A stretch of DNA of 64,000 bases, taken from the NCBI RefSeq assembly GCF_013409625.1, contig NZ_JACCBF010000001.1, positions 682,001-746,000 of the forward strand, in the 5' to 3' direction. Made by a program: the position numbers and the translations under genes. Source of the stretch: Nocardioides kongjuensis (GTDB lineage Bacteria > Actinomycetota > Actinomycetes > Propionibacteriales > Nocardioidaceae). Numbering within the stretch: the stretch's first letter is position 1; every line of letters starts with the position of its first letter. The notes under the pieces are model-generated. The model was given only the letters and a program-made list of their open reading frames with translations, ran no database searches and was not told the origin of the DNA. Below are positions 18,794-28,683 of this stretch, in pieces.

Positions 18794-18844
18794 GGCGTGC
18801 CATCCTGACGCCGTCACACAACTGAAGACCCGCCGTTCGTAGCC

Positions 18845-19036
18845 GAAGCAGGAGAGACCTCGCCACCGAGCGGGGCGCCGTAGGAGCAACTCTCCCCGAG
18901 AAACTCTCAGGCACCGTCACTGCCCGTGCGAGGCGACTCTGGAAAGACAGGACCACCCATGACCGGTCCTGCGCCCAAGGTGCAAGCCGCTGTCGCGGTG
19001 AAGCTCTCAGGCACCGATGACAGAGCGGGGAGGCAC
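18845..19036 (+). ncRNA. Tandem glycine riboswitch
   Basis: Two consecutive glycine aptamers precede glyA. Aptamer 1 (about 18845-18927) has GGAGAGACC, GGAGCAACTCTCC and ACTCTCAGGCACCG. Aptamer 2 (about 18928-19036) has GACTCTGGAAAGACAGGACC and GCTCTCAGGCACCGATGACA followed by GCGGGGAGGCA. These are the conserved joining and core sequences of the gcvT-type RNA. The expression platform must lie in the 20-odd bases before the glyA ribosome binding site, so control of translation or early termination is likely. Glycine should switch glyA on, as for most tandem glycine riboswitches (family knowledge). Confidence 0.93.
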
Positions 19037-19059
19037 ACCACCACGACGGGAGCCTCCGC

Positions 19060-20340
19060 ATGTCCACGAACGACGCCTTCGACCAGCACCTCGCCGACTA
19101 CGACCCGGACGTCCACGCGGCGATCAGCGCCGAGCTCGCCCGCCAGCAGGGCACGCTCGAGCTGATCGCCTCGGAGAACTTCGCCCCGGTCGCCGTCATG
19201 GAGGCCCAGGGGTCGGTCCTCACCAACAAGTACGCCGAGGGCTACCCGGGCCGCCGCTACTACGGCGGGTGCGAGCACGTCGACGTCATCGAGCAGCTCG
19301 CGATCGACCGGGTGAAGGAGCTGTTCGGCGCCGAGGCGGCCAACGTGCAGCCGCACTCCGGTGCCCAGGCCAACGCCGCCGCCATGTTCGCCCTGCTGGA
19401 CCCCGGCGACACGATCCTCGGCCTCGACCTCGCGCACGGCGGGCACCTGACGCACGGCATGCGGATCAACTTCTCCGGCAAGCTCTACGACGTGGTCGCC
19501 TACCACGTCGACGCCGAGGACTTCCGGGTCGACATGGCCGAGGTCGAGCGGCTCGCCCTGGAGCACCGGCCGAAGCTGATCGTCGCCGGGTGGTCGGCCT
19601 ACCCGCGACAGCTGGACTTCGCCGAGTTCCGCCGGATCGCCGACCTCGTCGGGGCGTACCTGATGGTCGACATGGCGCACTTCGCCGGCCTGGTCGCGAC
19701 CGGCCTGCACCCGAGCCCGGTGCCCTTCGCGGACGTGGTGACGACCACGACGCACAAGACCCTCGGCGGCCCGCGCGGCGGCGTGATCCTGTCGAAGGCC
19801 GAGCTGGCCAAGAAGATCAACTCGGCCGTCTTCCCCGGCCAGCAGGGCGGGCCGCTCGAGCACGTCGTCGCGGCCAAGGCCGTGGCGTTCAAGATGGCCG
19901 CCTCGCCGGCGTTCCGGGAGCGTCAGGAGCGGACGCTGGAAGGTGCCCGTCTGCTTGCCGCGCGCCTCACGGAGCCGGACGTGGTCGACGCCGGGGTGTC
20001 GGTGCTCACCGGTGGCACCGAGGTGCACCTGGTCCTCGTCGACCTGCGCGACTCCGAGTTGGACGGCCAGCAGGCCGAGGACCGCCTCCACGCCATCGGC
20101 CTCACCGTCAACCGCAACGCCGTCCCCTTCGACCCCCGTCCGCCGATGGTCACCTCGGGCCTGCGCATCGGCACGCCCGCGCTGGCGACGCGAGGGTTCG
20201 ACGCCGAGGCCTTCGCCGAGGTCGCCGACATCATCGCGGAGGCGCTGAAGCCGTCGTACGACGAGTCGGTCGCGGTCGAGCTGCGCGACCGGGTCGCGAC
20301 GCTGGCGGCGGCGCACCCGCTCTACCCGGGGCTCGGCTGA
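19060..20340 (+). CDS. glyA: Serine hydroxymethyltransferase
   Basis: A 426-aa PLP enzyme interconverting glycine and serine with tetrahydrofolate one-carbon units. The PLP-lysine motif [14 protein letters not shown] is present, as is [13 protein letters not shown] near the N-terminus. ATG 19060 has GGGAG at 19048-19052. It is preceded by a tandem glycine riboswitch and follows a guanidino-compound catabolic operon, so it probably serves to use excess glycine rather than as the sole biosynthetic SHMT; a second glyA elsewhere in the genome is expected (inference). A 13-bp hairpin terminates it. Confidence 0.95.
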   Translation: MSTNDAFDQHLADYDPDVHAAISAELARQQGTLELIASENFAPVAVMEAQGSVLTNKYAEGYPGRRYYGGCEHVDVIEQLAIDRVKELFGAEAANVQPHSGAQANAAAMFALLDPGDTILGLDLAHGGHLTHGMRINFSGKLYDVVAYHVDAEDFRVDMAEVERLALEHRPKLIVAGWSAYPRQLDFAEFRRIADLVGAYLMVDMAHFAGLVATGLHPSPVPFADVVTTTTHKTLGGPRGGVILSKAELAKKINSAVFPGQQGGPLEHVVAAKAVAFKMAASPAFRERQERTLEGARLLAARLTEPDVVDAGVSVLTGGTEVHLVLVDLRDSELDGQQAEDRLHAIGLTVNRNAVPFDPRPPMVTSGLRIGTPALATRGFDAEAFAEVADIIAEALKPSYDESVAVELRDRVATLAAAHPLYPGLG

Positions 20341-20357
20341 GGCACACTGGCCACTCG

Positions 20358-20388
20358 GTGCTCGCCGGTCGTGCGGACCGGCGAGCAC
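20358..20388. terminator. Bidirectional hairpin between glyA and the EEP hydrolase
   Basis: A perfect 13-bp stem (20358-20370 with 20376-20388) closes a 5-nt loop, GTGCG. It lies between convergent genes and lacks a T-run, as is usual for high-GC actinobacteria. Confidence 0.75.
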
Positions 20389-20403
20389 GGCGTGCTCGGC
20401 AGG

Positions 20404-21057
20404 TCAGCCCCGGTCGATGCTCCGCGGCAGGACCTCGACGACATAGGCGTCGTGGTCGGAGAGACGCCCACCCGCGACGAGCGCCGAGTGGTGCTCGACG
20501 TGTGCCTGCCAGCCCGCCGGCACGGCGACGTGGTCGATCGACAGCAGCCCATCGATCTGGTGTGGTGCCGTCGCGGTCGGCGCGCCGAGCCCGAGCTGAT
20601 GCAGCGCGGCGAGGAGGTGTCGTCTGCCGGCCGCGGATCCACTGTACTCGCGACCGTCCATCGCGTGGTTCCAGTCGCCGCCCCACACGTCGGGACGGGC
20701 TGTCGAGATCGCGTCGACGGCGTTGCGCGTGCGTTGCTCGGTCGTCTCGCCGACCCACGGCGACCTCGAGCCGCACGACCGCCAGGGCAGGACGGAGGAG
20801 CAGAACCTCAACCCCTCGATCTCGGCCATCGCCGTCGCGCCATGCGGGTCCGGGAGCGGTGCGACCGGGTGCCGCGACCAGATCGCGGCCCAGCGACGGC
20901 GCGCGGCCATCGTGGCCGCGGTGACGTGGGTCGTGCCGGGCAGGTCGATGCGATCGGACACCTCGGTGAGCAACAGGACGTCGCACGCCAACGTCGAGAG
21001 CAGGTCCGCGTGCCGAGCGTCCCAGCGCCCGGCGAGGTTCCATGTCCCGATGCGCAC
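20404..21057 (-). CDS. Endonuclease/exonuclease/phosphatase family protein
   Basis: A 217-aa EEP-fold hydrolase. MRIGTWNLAGRWDARH at the N-terminus, LLLTEV with the metal-binding Glu, GGDWNHAM and the C-terminal SDHDAYVV carry the family's Asn, Glu, Asp and His active-site residues. It is short for the family and has no secretion signal, so it probably acts in the cytoplasm on a nucleic acid or phosphoester. It is 12 nt downstream of the ABC-F gene on the same strand and may share its transcript. Confidence 0.82.
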   Translation of the reverse strand: MRIGTWNLAGRWDARHADLLSTLACDVLLLTEVSDRIDLPGTTHVTAATMAARRRWAAIWSRHPVAPLPDPHGATAMAEIEGLRFCSSVLPWRSCGSRSPWVGETTEQRTRNAVDAISTARPDVWGGDWNHAMDGREYSGSAAGRRHLLAALHQLGLGAPTATAPHQIDGLLSIDHVAVPAGWQAHVEHHSALVAGGRLSDHDAYVVEVLPRSIDRG

Positions 21058-21069
21058 GAGGGATCCTCG

Positions 21070-22722
<1,653 letters not shown>

Positions 22723-22728
22723 GGGGCG

Positions 22729-22734
22729 ATCGTA
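22729..22734 (-). promoter_or_regulatory. -10 box of the leaderless ABC-F gene
   Basis: Read on the minus strand this is TACGAT, separated by 6 nt from the ATG at 22722. No ribosome binding site lies between, so the message probably starts at the ATG. Confidence 0.5.
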
Positions 22735-22746
22735 GTTTCCGCGGAG

Positions 22747-22813
22747 AGAGGGGATCAGGCGCCCCTCTTCGGGTACCGCATCCGTGCTGGCAGCGTTGCC
22801 GCCACCAGCACGG
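22747..22813. terminator. Two adjacent hairpins between DUF3099 and ABC-F genes
   Basis: Hairpin 1 pairs AGAGGGG (22747-22753) with CCCCTCT (22762-22768). Hairpin 2 pairs CCGTGCTGG (22782-22790) with CCAGCACGG (22805-22813). They lie downstream of the DUF3099 gene in its direction of transcription and just before the ABC-F promoter, so termination is the simplest role. Confidence 0.45.
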
Positions 22814-22881
22814 GCCCGCAGGGATTGCCGACGAAACAGCCGCTTCGCGGTGACCGGTTCGACTCCGGTCTGGGCCGCCCA
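22813..22881 (+). other. tRNA-like sequence with a perfect T-arm (not a normal tRNA)
   Basis: A 5-bp stem, ACCGG/CCGGT, closes the 7-nt loop TTCGACT (22858-22864), the exact form of a tRNA T-arm. It is followed by CTGGGCC and GCCCA. Upstream GGCCCGC at 22813-22819 can form six of seven acceptor pairs, but only 33 nt separate acceptor and T-arm, and no convincing D-arm or anticodon arm fits. It could be a tRNA remnant, an old integration site or chance. Confidence 0.25.
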
Positions 22882-22887
22882 CGACCG

Positions 22888-23121
22888 TCAGTGGTCCTCG
22901 TCCCAGTTGGCGACGATCACCGCGATGGGCGGCAGCACCGCGGCCACGACCGACATCACCACGGCGGCGGTCGTCGACCACAGCCGGACGAGGTTCCAGG
23001 CCAGGACGATCAGCAGCAGGCACAGGCCCATCAGGGCGAAGTACCACCGCTTTCGCCGGCGCAGCCGCTCGCTCTGCGAGCTGCGCACCTCGCTGATCGT
23101 GAACCGCCGCCGACGTCCCAT
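22888..23121 (-). CDS. Small membrane protein, DUF3099-like
   Basis: A 77-aa protein with a basic N-terminus (MGRRRRFT, then RRRKR) and two hydrophobic segments ending in PPIAVIVAN, the layout of actinobacterial DUF3099 proteins. The start is ATG 23121, preceded on the minus strand by GGAGAG; a GTG or similar start six codons upstream is possible but has no site. Function unknown; the protein is expected in the cytoplasmic membrane. Confidence 0.75.
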   Translation of the reverse strand: MGRRRRFTISEVRSSQSERLRRRKRWYFALMGLCLLLIVLAWNLVRLWSTTAAVVMSVVAAVLPPIAVIVANWDEDH

Positions 23122-23161
23122 CGCTCTCCACTCAACCACGTGGATCGGGCGGCGGTCTCGG

Positions 23162-24889
23162 TCAGGCGCTGTCCTCGGTCAGTGCCGTCGACGGCAGCCA
23201 GTCGGCCCCGAGCAGCTGGGCGAGGTCGGCGAGGCCGGTCGTGTCGCTGCCGACGGTGTCCGAGGCGGCGGCGATCCGCTCGACCATCACCTTGCCGACC
23301 TGCTCCTCGACGGTGCCCTCGGCGTACGCGATGTGCCAGGGCGAGACCTGGTGGTCGCGGTGCGTGCGGCCGGTCACCTGTCGCCCGGCGATGCCCGAGA
23401 AGCGCGCCTGGTGGAACACGCCGACACGTGGCTCGGTGCTCGCCCGGCGCCCGTCGGCGAGCGTCTCGCCGGCGTGCAGGCTGATCGAGGCGACGGTGGT
23501 GAAGACACAGACCTTCGCCTCGCCGGTCTGGAACCGCAGCCGCTCGGCCTCGGCGTCGAACCGGTCGCGGCCGTAGATCGTGGCGACCTCGATGCCGGAG
23601 TCGCGCAGCCGGTCGGCGATCGGGTCGGCGGCCGTCGCGACGAACTCCACCGAGCACGCCACCTGCCGCTCGGCCCGCACCTGCTGGGCGATCCAGTCGA
23701 CCGTCGAGTCGACTCGGATCAACCCGGCCTTCTGGCGGAACCGCAGCAGCGCCGCCCGGCCCTTGGCGACGTTGCGGCCACGTCGTGCGATGTCCATCTC
23801 GCGGCAGAACTCGCCCCACTCCGCCTCGTACGCCGTCCGCTCGGCCGGCGTCAGCGCGACCGGCATCCCGGAGATCGGCACCGGCCCCCACGGCGCGGCG
23901 CGGTGCAGCATCGCCGGAGGCCGCTCGTCGGCGAGCCAGCCGCGGACGAGCTTGAGGTCGGCAGCCCGCCGCGCCGGATCGGCGGTCCAGGCCGCGCCGT
24001 ACCGTCCCTGTTCCACGGCGACGCCGTGCCGCTCGAGTGCCTCGCCGAACGTCGCACCGGGTTGGGTGGCGGTGGTCCACTCCTTCATCGACTCGCCGAG
24101 GACCTGCGCGTACGCCGGCGCGAGGTACGGCAGCTCCAGCGGCGTGTGGCCGGGCGTCGCGGTGGTCGCGATGACGAACGGCGCCTTGTCGTGGGGCTTG
24201 GCGTGCCCGGAGACGCGGGTCCAGTGCTTCCACCGCTTGGTGGTCGTGCGGCGCAGCGCGTGGGCCTCGTCCGCGATGATCACGTCCCACGCGTGGTCCT
24301 TCACCTTCTCCAGCCGATCCCAGGTGATCACCACCCACTCGAGACCGCTGTCGCCGAGCGCCGTGATCGTGCGGCACCAGTGGCCGATCGTGATCGCGGC
24401 CGGTCGGTCGGCGACGACGAGCACGCGCCGGGCACCACGCAGGTCGCCCACCGCGCTCGCCCCGAGCACGGCCGAGATCGTCTTGCCGACACCGGGCTCG
24501 TCGGCGAGCAGGAACATCCGTCCGCCTGCTTCGGCACGGGCTGCGATCGCGTCGGCCGCCTCGAACTGGAGCCTGCGGGGCTCGAGGGCATCGGTGGGCT
24601 CGGGGTTGGGGACCGGACTGCCGGGGTTGAGGGTGTTCTCGATGAAGCGGCCAAGCGTGTGGGGTCCGGGGGCGTACGGCGCCAGGTGCGCGGGGAGCCG
24701 GCTGCCGACGTACAGGTGGGTCTTGACCGCCGGGTGCCAGGTGGCGCCGTCGACCTGCGTCCCGTACGGGACGTCGAGCACCCACACACGCTCACCCGGC
24801 CCGGCGACCGGCAACGGCCGCTGTTGGCGGGTCCCGCTCCGGCGCGGACCGCTGCGTCGACGAGCGCTGGATCGGCGGGTGCTGGCCAC
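23162..24889 (-). CDS. Orphan DEAH/SNF2-like helicase
   Basis: A 575-aa superfamily 2 helicase-like ATPase. An Arg-rich tail of about 25 residues comes first, then FLLADEPGVGKTISA (Walker A), IIADEAHALR (DEAH box), ATTATPGHTP (motif III), and in the second RecA lobe VCVFTTVASISLHAG and GRQVTGRTHRDHQ (motif VI). This is the SNF2/phage-type arrangement without any fused nuclease or methylase domain. It has no partner genes that would make it a restriction or defence system. It sits between an FAD monooxygenase and a DUF3099 gene, all on the minus strand. DNA translocation or remodelling is likely; the target is unknown. Confidence 0.8.
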   Translation of the reverse strand: MASTRRSSARRRSGPRRSGTRQQRPLPVAGPGERVWVLDVPYGTQVDGATWHPAVKTHLYVGSRLPAHLAPYAPGPHTLGRFIENTLNPGSPVPNPEPTDALEPRRLQFEAADAIAARAEAGGRMFLLADEPGVGKTISAVLGASAVGDLRGARRVLVVADRPAAITIGHWCRTITALGDSGLEWVVITWDRLEKVKDHAWDVIIADEAHALRRTTTKRWKHWTRVSGHAKPHDKAPFVIATTATPGHTPLELPYLAPAYAQVLGESMKEWTTATQPGATFGEALERHGVAVEQGRYGAAWTADPARRAADLKLVRGWLADERPPAMLHRAAPWGPVPISGMPVALTPAERTAYEAEWGEFCREMDIARRGRNVAKGRAALLRFRQKAGLIRVDSTVDWIAQQVRAERQVACSVEFVATAADPIADRLRDSGIEVATIYGRDRFDAEAERLRFQTGEAKVCVFTTVASISLHAGETLADGRRASTEPRVGVFHQARFSGIAGRQVTGRTHRDHQVSPWHIAYAEGTVEEQVGKVMVERIAAASDTVGSDTTGLADLAQLLGADWLPSTALTEDSA

Positions 24890-24898
24890 CCGGCGACG

Positions 24899-26101
24899 CT
24901 ACCGGGAGTGGACCCCCGGGCCGGCGTCCGGCGCGCCGTCGTACGCCGGCAGCTCGGGGCCGCCGACCGCGCGCTCGATGAGCGCGGTGAAGTCGTCCGT
25001 CTCGGGTCCGGGGCTCGGCTCCTCGCCGTGGCCGGTCGAGGTGAGCATGTCCACGTGCATCCGGCCGATCTCCTGGTTGGCGTCGACGTAGTCGCGCATC
25101 CGTTCGCGGTAGGCGGCGAAGCCCGCCTCCGGGTCCCAGCCGGCGCTGGCCAGCTCCCCGGCCAACAGGTACGCGCCGACCAGCGCCAGCCCGGTGCCGG
25201 CGCCGGACATCGGCGATGCGCTGAACGCGGCGTCGCCGAGGAGCCCCACCCGCCCGGTGTGCCAGTCGGCCATCACGACCTGGGCGACCTGGTCGAGGTA
25301 GAAGTCGGGTGTCTCGTCCAGGTGCTCCAGGATGCGCGCGGTCTCCCAGCCGAAGCCGGCCATCTGCTCGCGCAGCAGCCGCTTCTGTGCCTCGACGTCA
25401 CGGTGGTCGATCTCGAAGTCGGCGGCCGGGAACGACAGCATCGCGATCGCCCGGGTGGCGTCGGGCACCGGACGCAGCCCGGCCCACCGGCCCGCCTCCT
25501 GGTAGTCGTACATCCAGCCGTCCAGCCCGAACTCGTTCGGCACGGTGAAGAACGCGAGGACCAGCCCGAGGTGGCGGACGAACTTCTCGCGCGGCCCGAA
25601 GACCATGCCGCGCAGCGCCGAGTGCAGGCCGTCGGCCCCGACCACGAGGTCGAAGCGCCGCCTGTTGCCACCGGCGAACGTCACGTCGACACCGCCGTCG
25701 TCCTGGGTGAGCTGGGCGATCCTGTCGCCGAAGACGTACTCGACGTGCTGGCTGGTGTCGTCGTACAGCACCTGGGCGAGGTCGCCGCGCAGGATCTCGA
25801 TCTCGGACACGTAGCCGTCACCGTCGTGGTCGTCGGCGCGGTATGTCTCCAGCACGGTGCCGTCGGCGTCCACCGAGTACGCGCCGGCGGTGTTCGTGCA
25901 CGCTGCCCGCACCGCCGCGTCGAGCCCCATCCGCCGGATCACCTCCTTGGCCACCCCGCGCGCGTCCACCGCCTGCCCGCCCGGCCGCAGCCCCGGCGCC
26001 TGCTCGACCACCGTCACCGCGGCCCCGCGCCGGTGCAGCCAGTGGGCGAGCGCCGGGCCCGCGATGCTCGCTCCGGTCACCAACACCTTGACGTCGCTCA
26101 T
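24899..26101 (-). CDS. FAD-dependent aromatic-type monooxygenase
   Basis: A 400-aa class A flavoprotein monooxygenase. KVLVTGASIAGPALAHWLHRRG is the FAD-binding start, GADGLHSALRGMVFG the DG motif, and GRVGLLGDAAFSASPMSGAGTGLAL the GD motif. The family hydroxylates aromatic or polyketide substrates and includes tetracycline-inactivating enzymes; similarity by eye does not identify the substrate. It lies 9 nt upstream of the helicase gene and is divergent from the MTHFR-like gene. Confidence 0.87.
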   Translation of the reverse strand: MSDVKVLVTGASIAGPALAHWLHRRGAAVTVVEQAPGLRPGGQAVDARGVAKEVIRRMGLDAAVRAACTNTAGAYSVDADGTVLETYRADDHDGDGYVSEIEILRGDLAQVLYDDTSQHVEYVFGDRIAQLTQDDGGVDVTFAGGNRRRFDLVVGADGLHSALRGMVFGPREKFVRHLGLVLAFFTVPNEFGLDGWMYDYQEAGRWAGLRPVPDATRAIAMLSFPAADFEIDHRDVEAQKRLLREQMAGFGWETARILEHLDETPDFYLDQVAQVVMADWHTGRVGLLGDAAFSASPMSGAGTGLALVGAYLLAGELASAGWDPEAGFAAYRERMRDYVDANQEIGRMHVDMLTSTGHGEEPSPGPETDDFTALIERAVGGPELPAYDGAPDAGPGVHSR

Positions 26102-26205
26102 CGTGTCCTCTGCCCTGCTCTCCTCGTACGTCGGCTGATGCTGGTGTGACCGGCCGACCGGCCGTTAGTCATCGGTCGGCTCCAGCCGGTCGACCTCGAG
26201 CCCGC

Positions 26206-26211
26206 TACCCT
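26206..26211 (+). promoter_or_regulatory. -10 box of the leaderless MTHFR-like gene
   Basis: TACCCT is separated by 6 nt from the GTG at 26218, with no ribosome binding site. This spacing supports GTG 26218 as start rather than the longer frame from 26146. Confidence 0.5.
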
Positions 26212-26217
26212 CGCGGC

Positions 26218-27141
26218 GTGGATGTCGCAACGTGCATCGAGCAGGGGCGTGGAGACTTCCTCCTCTTCGCGATCACGCCGCCGCGTCAGTCCACGCCGGC
26301 CGAGCGGCTCCCGGAGATCGCGCGGGCCACCGTGGAGCGGCTGGAGCACCTGGATCTCGACGGACTGGTCCTCTACGACATCGACGACGAGAGCTCCCGC
26401 AACCCGGCCGAGCGTCCCTTCCCCTTCAGCCCGACGGTCGACCCGTCGACGTACCGCGCCGAGCACCTCGGGTCGTGGCAGGCCCCGGTCATCGTCTATC
26501 GCGCCGTCGGCAAGTACCAGCGCGAGGAGCTGCGCACCTGGCTCGCCGAGCAGGACGACCGCCGGACCTTGACCGTCATGGTCGGCGCCTCCTCCAGCAG
26601 TACGTCGACGCCGGTCTCCCTCGTCGACGCGCAGGTCCTGCGCGCCGAGGAGAACCCGCGCCTGCTCCTCGGCGGGGTCGCGATCCCCGAGCGGCACAGC
26701 CGCCGCGGGGATGAGCACCTGCGCCTGATCGCCAAGCAGGAGGCGGGCTGCCGGTTCTTCGTCACGCAGGTCGTCTACGACCTCAACGCCGCCAAGAACC
26801 TGGTCTCCGACTACCGCTACGCGTGCGAGGAGCGGGGACTGGCCCCGGTGCCGATCGTCTTCACCTTCTCGGTCTGTGGCTCGATGAAGACCCTGGAGTT
26901 CCTCCGCTGGCTCGGCGTCGACGTGCCCCGGTGGATCGAGAACGACCTGCGCCACTCCACGAACCCACTCACCGCGTCCTTCGAGCAAGCCGCCGCCACC
27001 GCAGCCGAGCTCGCCGAGTTCTGCCGCCGGCTGCAGGTGCCGTTCGGGCTCAACGTCGAGAGCGTCTCCATCCGGCGGGAGGAGATCGAGGCTTCGGTCG
27101 AGCTCGCAGCGAGGTTGAGCGGGTTGGTCCGCTCTGGTTGA
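26218..27141 (+). CDS. Methylenetetrahydrofolate reductase-like protein
   Basis: A 307-aa protein resembling the 5,10-methylenetetrahydrofolate reductase barrel: DGLVLYDIDDESSRN, LLLGGVAIPERH, KQEAGCRFFVTQVVYDLNAA (the MetF-like stretch) and FTFSVCGSMKTLEFLRWLGV. It is not the typical short MetF, since the N-terminal PPR segment is modified, so a folate-linked role is family-based inference. GTG 26218 is supported by an adjacent -10 box. Confidence 0.78.
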   Translation: MDVATCIEQGRGDFLLFAITPPRQSTPAERLPEIARATVERLEHLDLDGLVLYDIDDESSRNPAERPFPFSPTVDPSTYRAEHLGSWQAPVIVYRAVGKYQREELRTWLAEQDDRRTLTVMVGASSSSTSTPVSLVDAQVLRAEENPRLLLGGVAIPERHSRRGDEHLRLIAKQEAGCRFFVTQVVYDLNAAKNLVSDYRYACEERGLAPVPIVFTFSVCGSMKTLEFLRWLGVDVPRWIENDLRHSTNPLTASFEQAAATAAELAEFCRRLQVPFGLNVESVSIRREEIEASVELAARLSGLVRSG

Positions 27142-27233
27142 GGCGGTGGAGGTCGTCGGACGGTCGCGATCGAGACGGGCACACGTTCGGCGCGGCGCGA
27201 CGCTGCACGACCGTTCGAACGAGAAGGGTGCGC

Positions 27234-27440
27234 CTACTGCTCGGGACTCCGCGGTACGTACCGACGTTCGTGGACCCGGAGAGCCGACCAGTGGATGAGC
27301 CCGGCACCACTGGCCATGCCGATCACGACGGCCAGCACTGCCCAGAAGGGCTCGACCCCGCGTGAGATGACAAAAGTCGCGTACGCCGCGACGCCGTAGA
27401 GCATCCCTACCGCAAGCCGAAACGCGATGTCGCGACGCAT
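27234..27440 (-). CDS. Small membrane protein
   Basis: A 68-aa protein with two hydrophobic segments (about residues 8-24 and 30-48) and a charged tail. ATG 27440 is fixed by a strong AAGGAGG at 27446-27452, 5 nt away. I do not recognise the family. It stands alone between the MTHFR-like gene and the NERD remnant. Confidence 0.6.
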   Translation of the reverse strand: MRRDIAFRLAVGMLYGVAAYATFVISRGVEPFWAVLAVVIGMASGAGLIHWSALRVHERRYVPRSPEQ

Positions 27441-27546
27441 GGGCGCCTCCTTCGATGTCACGGTCATTCTGGCCTGGGCCCGCGCGAGACCGCACTCGAA
27501 TCGGCGATGCGGGCGTCCGCTACGCGGCGGAGTACGGCATTCGCGA

Positions 27547-27780
27547 TCAGGCCGGTGGCAACGCGACCGCCAACCTCTGCTGCACAGACGCAACGGCCGA
27601 GGCGTGCGGGCCCTCGGCGCCGAGCTGGGCGACGAGCTTCTTCGGCCAGAGCACCTCGACCCCGCGCGTGGTGAACGCTCCACCGATCAGCGGCCAGTCG
27701 GAGTCGATGAAGCACAGGACGCCACGAGCAGCGGACGGTGTGGCCGGTTCCGTCGAGCTGGCTGCTTCGGCGTCTCGATA
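27547..27780 (-). pseudogene. C-terminal remnant of a NERD-domain (nuclease-related) protein
   Basis: On the minus strand the frame ending at 27547 reads VLCFIDSDWPLIGGAFTTRG, then VEVLWPKKLVAQLG and QQRLAVALPPA before the stop. This is the characteristic C-terminus of actinobacterial NERD-domain proteins. Upstream the homology stops at about 27720, and a repeat-like sequence with an in-frame TAG near 27830 replaces the rest. No start codon or N-terminal NERD core is present, so it is a decayed fragment truncated beside the repeat. Confidence 0.6.
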
Positions 27781-27843
27781 CGCCCTCGCCCAGGGGCTCG
27801 GGCTACTCGACGATCTCGGTGGCTCGGGCTACTCGACGAGCTT
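27771..27843. repeat. Dispersed repeat, copy A
   Basis: It begins with CGTCTCGATACGCC, has a GGCTCGGGCTACTCGACGA unit twice, and ends in CGACGAGCT. The 14-bp head and 9-bp tail recur at 58091-58146 inside an MFS gene. It abuts the truncated NERD fragment and rnpB. Palindromic, REP-like behaviour is inferred. Confidence 0.5.
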
Positions 27844-28216
27844 GGGGGACGGGCTGGCCTGTAAGCCGGGTTCTGTGATCGGCGACCATCCATCTAGGGC
27901 TGCCGTTGCCGACAGCCTCGAGCGACCTACCCGCACACTCGGACGAGCCGCCCTCGAACGTGTGCTGTCTGGTCTTGCTCCGGGTGGGGTTTGCCTAGCT
28001 GCGTCGGTCACCCGGCGCACTGGTGGGCTCTTGCCCCACCGTTTCACCCTTACCCCGCCCACGAGGGGCGAGGCGGTCTGTTCTCTGTGGCACTGTCCCG
28101 CGGGTCACCCCGGGTGGGTGTTACCCACCACCCTGCTCTGTGGAGCCCGGACTTTCCTCGGGACCCGACGCCTCGCGGCGATGGGTCACGCGGTCGCCCG
28201 GCCAGCCCGTCCGCAG
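27843..28216 (-). ncRNA. rnpB: RNase P RNA (type A)
   Basis: The catalytic RNA of RNase P, which matures tRNA 5' ends. The conserved core is visible on the opposite strand as GTAAGCCGGGTTCTGT, ATCCATCTAGGGCTGCCGTT, CGAGCGACCTACCCG, GGTTTGCCTAGC, CGTTTCACCCTTACC and GCCCGGACTTTCCTCG. Helix P1 pairs 27847-27859 with 28200-28212 over 13 bp. On the minus strand TACAGT (28219-28224) is a plausible -10 box. Ends are estimated to within a few bases. Confidence 0.95.
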
Positions 28217-28260
28217 CCACTGTAGGGAATGTCCGCGGGCAATGGACAGTTGAAGGCCAC

Positions 28261-28683
28261 ATGAACGAGATGCCCGAGATCAAGGTGCTGCCGCCGATCG
28301 TGTTCCCGGGTACGACGGCACGCCACGAGGCGGCGTACCGGACCGCCCACGACTTCCTCTCCCGCCGGGCGCCGCGCGAGGCGCTGCAGGTGCTGGAGCC
28401 GGCGCTCGACCAGGAGCCGGAGAACCGGGGGCTGCGGTCGCTGCGGGCGTGGGCGTACCTGATGCGCGCGCAGCTGCAGAAGGCGACCGACGAGCTGACC
28501 GGGCTGGTGGCCGACGACCCGGCCGACGCCTGGAGCCGGCACGCGCTGGGGCGGGCGCTGGAGCGCCAGTCGAGGTACGACGACGCGCTGCCGCACCTGC
28601 GGCTGGCGGCCGCGATGACCGGCGACCCCGAGCACGAGTACGACGTGCTGCGGGTCGAGCGGCTGGCGGGTCGTCTGCAGTAG
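28261..28683 (+). CDS. TPR-type tetratricopeptide protein
   Basis: A 140-aa soluble protein made of helical repeats: FLSRRAPREALQVLEPALDQEP, a second repeat around LRAWAYLMRAQLQKATDEL, and WSRHALGRALERQSRYDDAL. Such small TPR proteins usually mediate protein contacts. ATG 28261 begins 45 nt beyond the rnpB end; upstream frame extensions overlap rnpB and are rejected. Its TAG stop is part of the next gene's -10 box. Function unknown. Confidence 0.82.
   Translation: MNEMPEIKVLPPIVFPGTTARHEAAYRTAHDFLSRRAPREALQVLEPALDQEPENRGLRSLRAWAYLMRAQLQKATDELTGLVADDPADAWSRHALGRALERQSRYDDALPHLRLAAAMTGDPEHEYDVLRVERLAGRLQ

Noticed and set aside
18926..19165. 79-codon frame across the riboswitch and glyA start
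   Set aside because: It overlaps the second glycine aptamer and glyA in another frame; no ribosome binding site.
26140..26190. Repeated CCGGCCGA units between the FAD monooxygenase and MTHFR-like gene
   Set aside because: GC-rich repetition without clear symmetry relative to either start; no basis to call an operator.
27991..28260. N-terminal extension of the TPR protein
   Set aside because: It lies over rnpB, read from the opposite strand; the TPR homology starts at ATG 28261.
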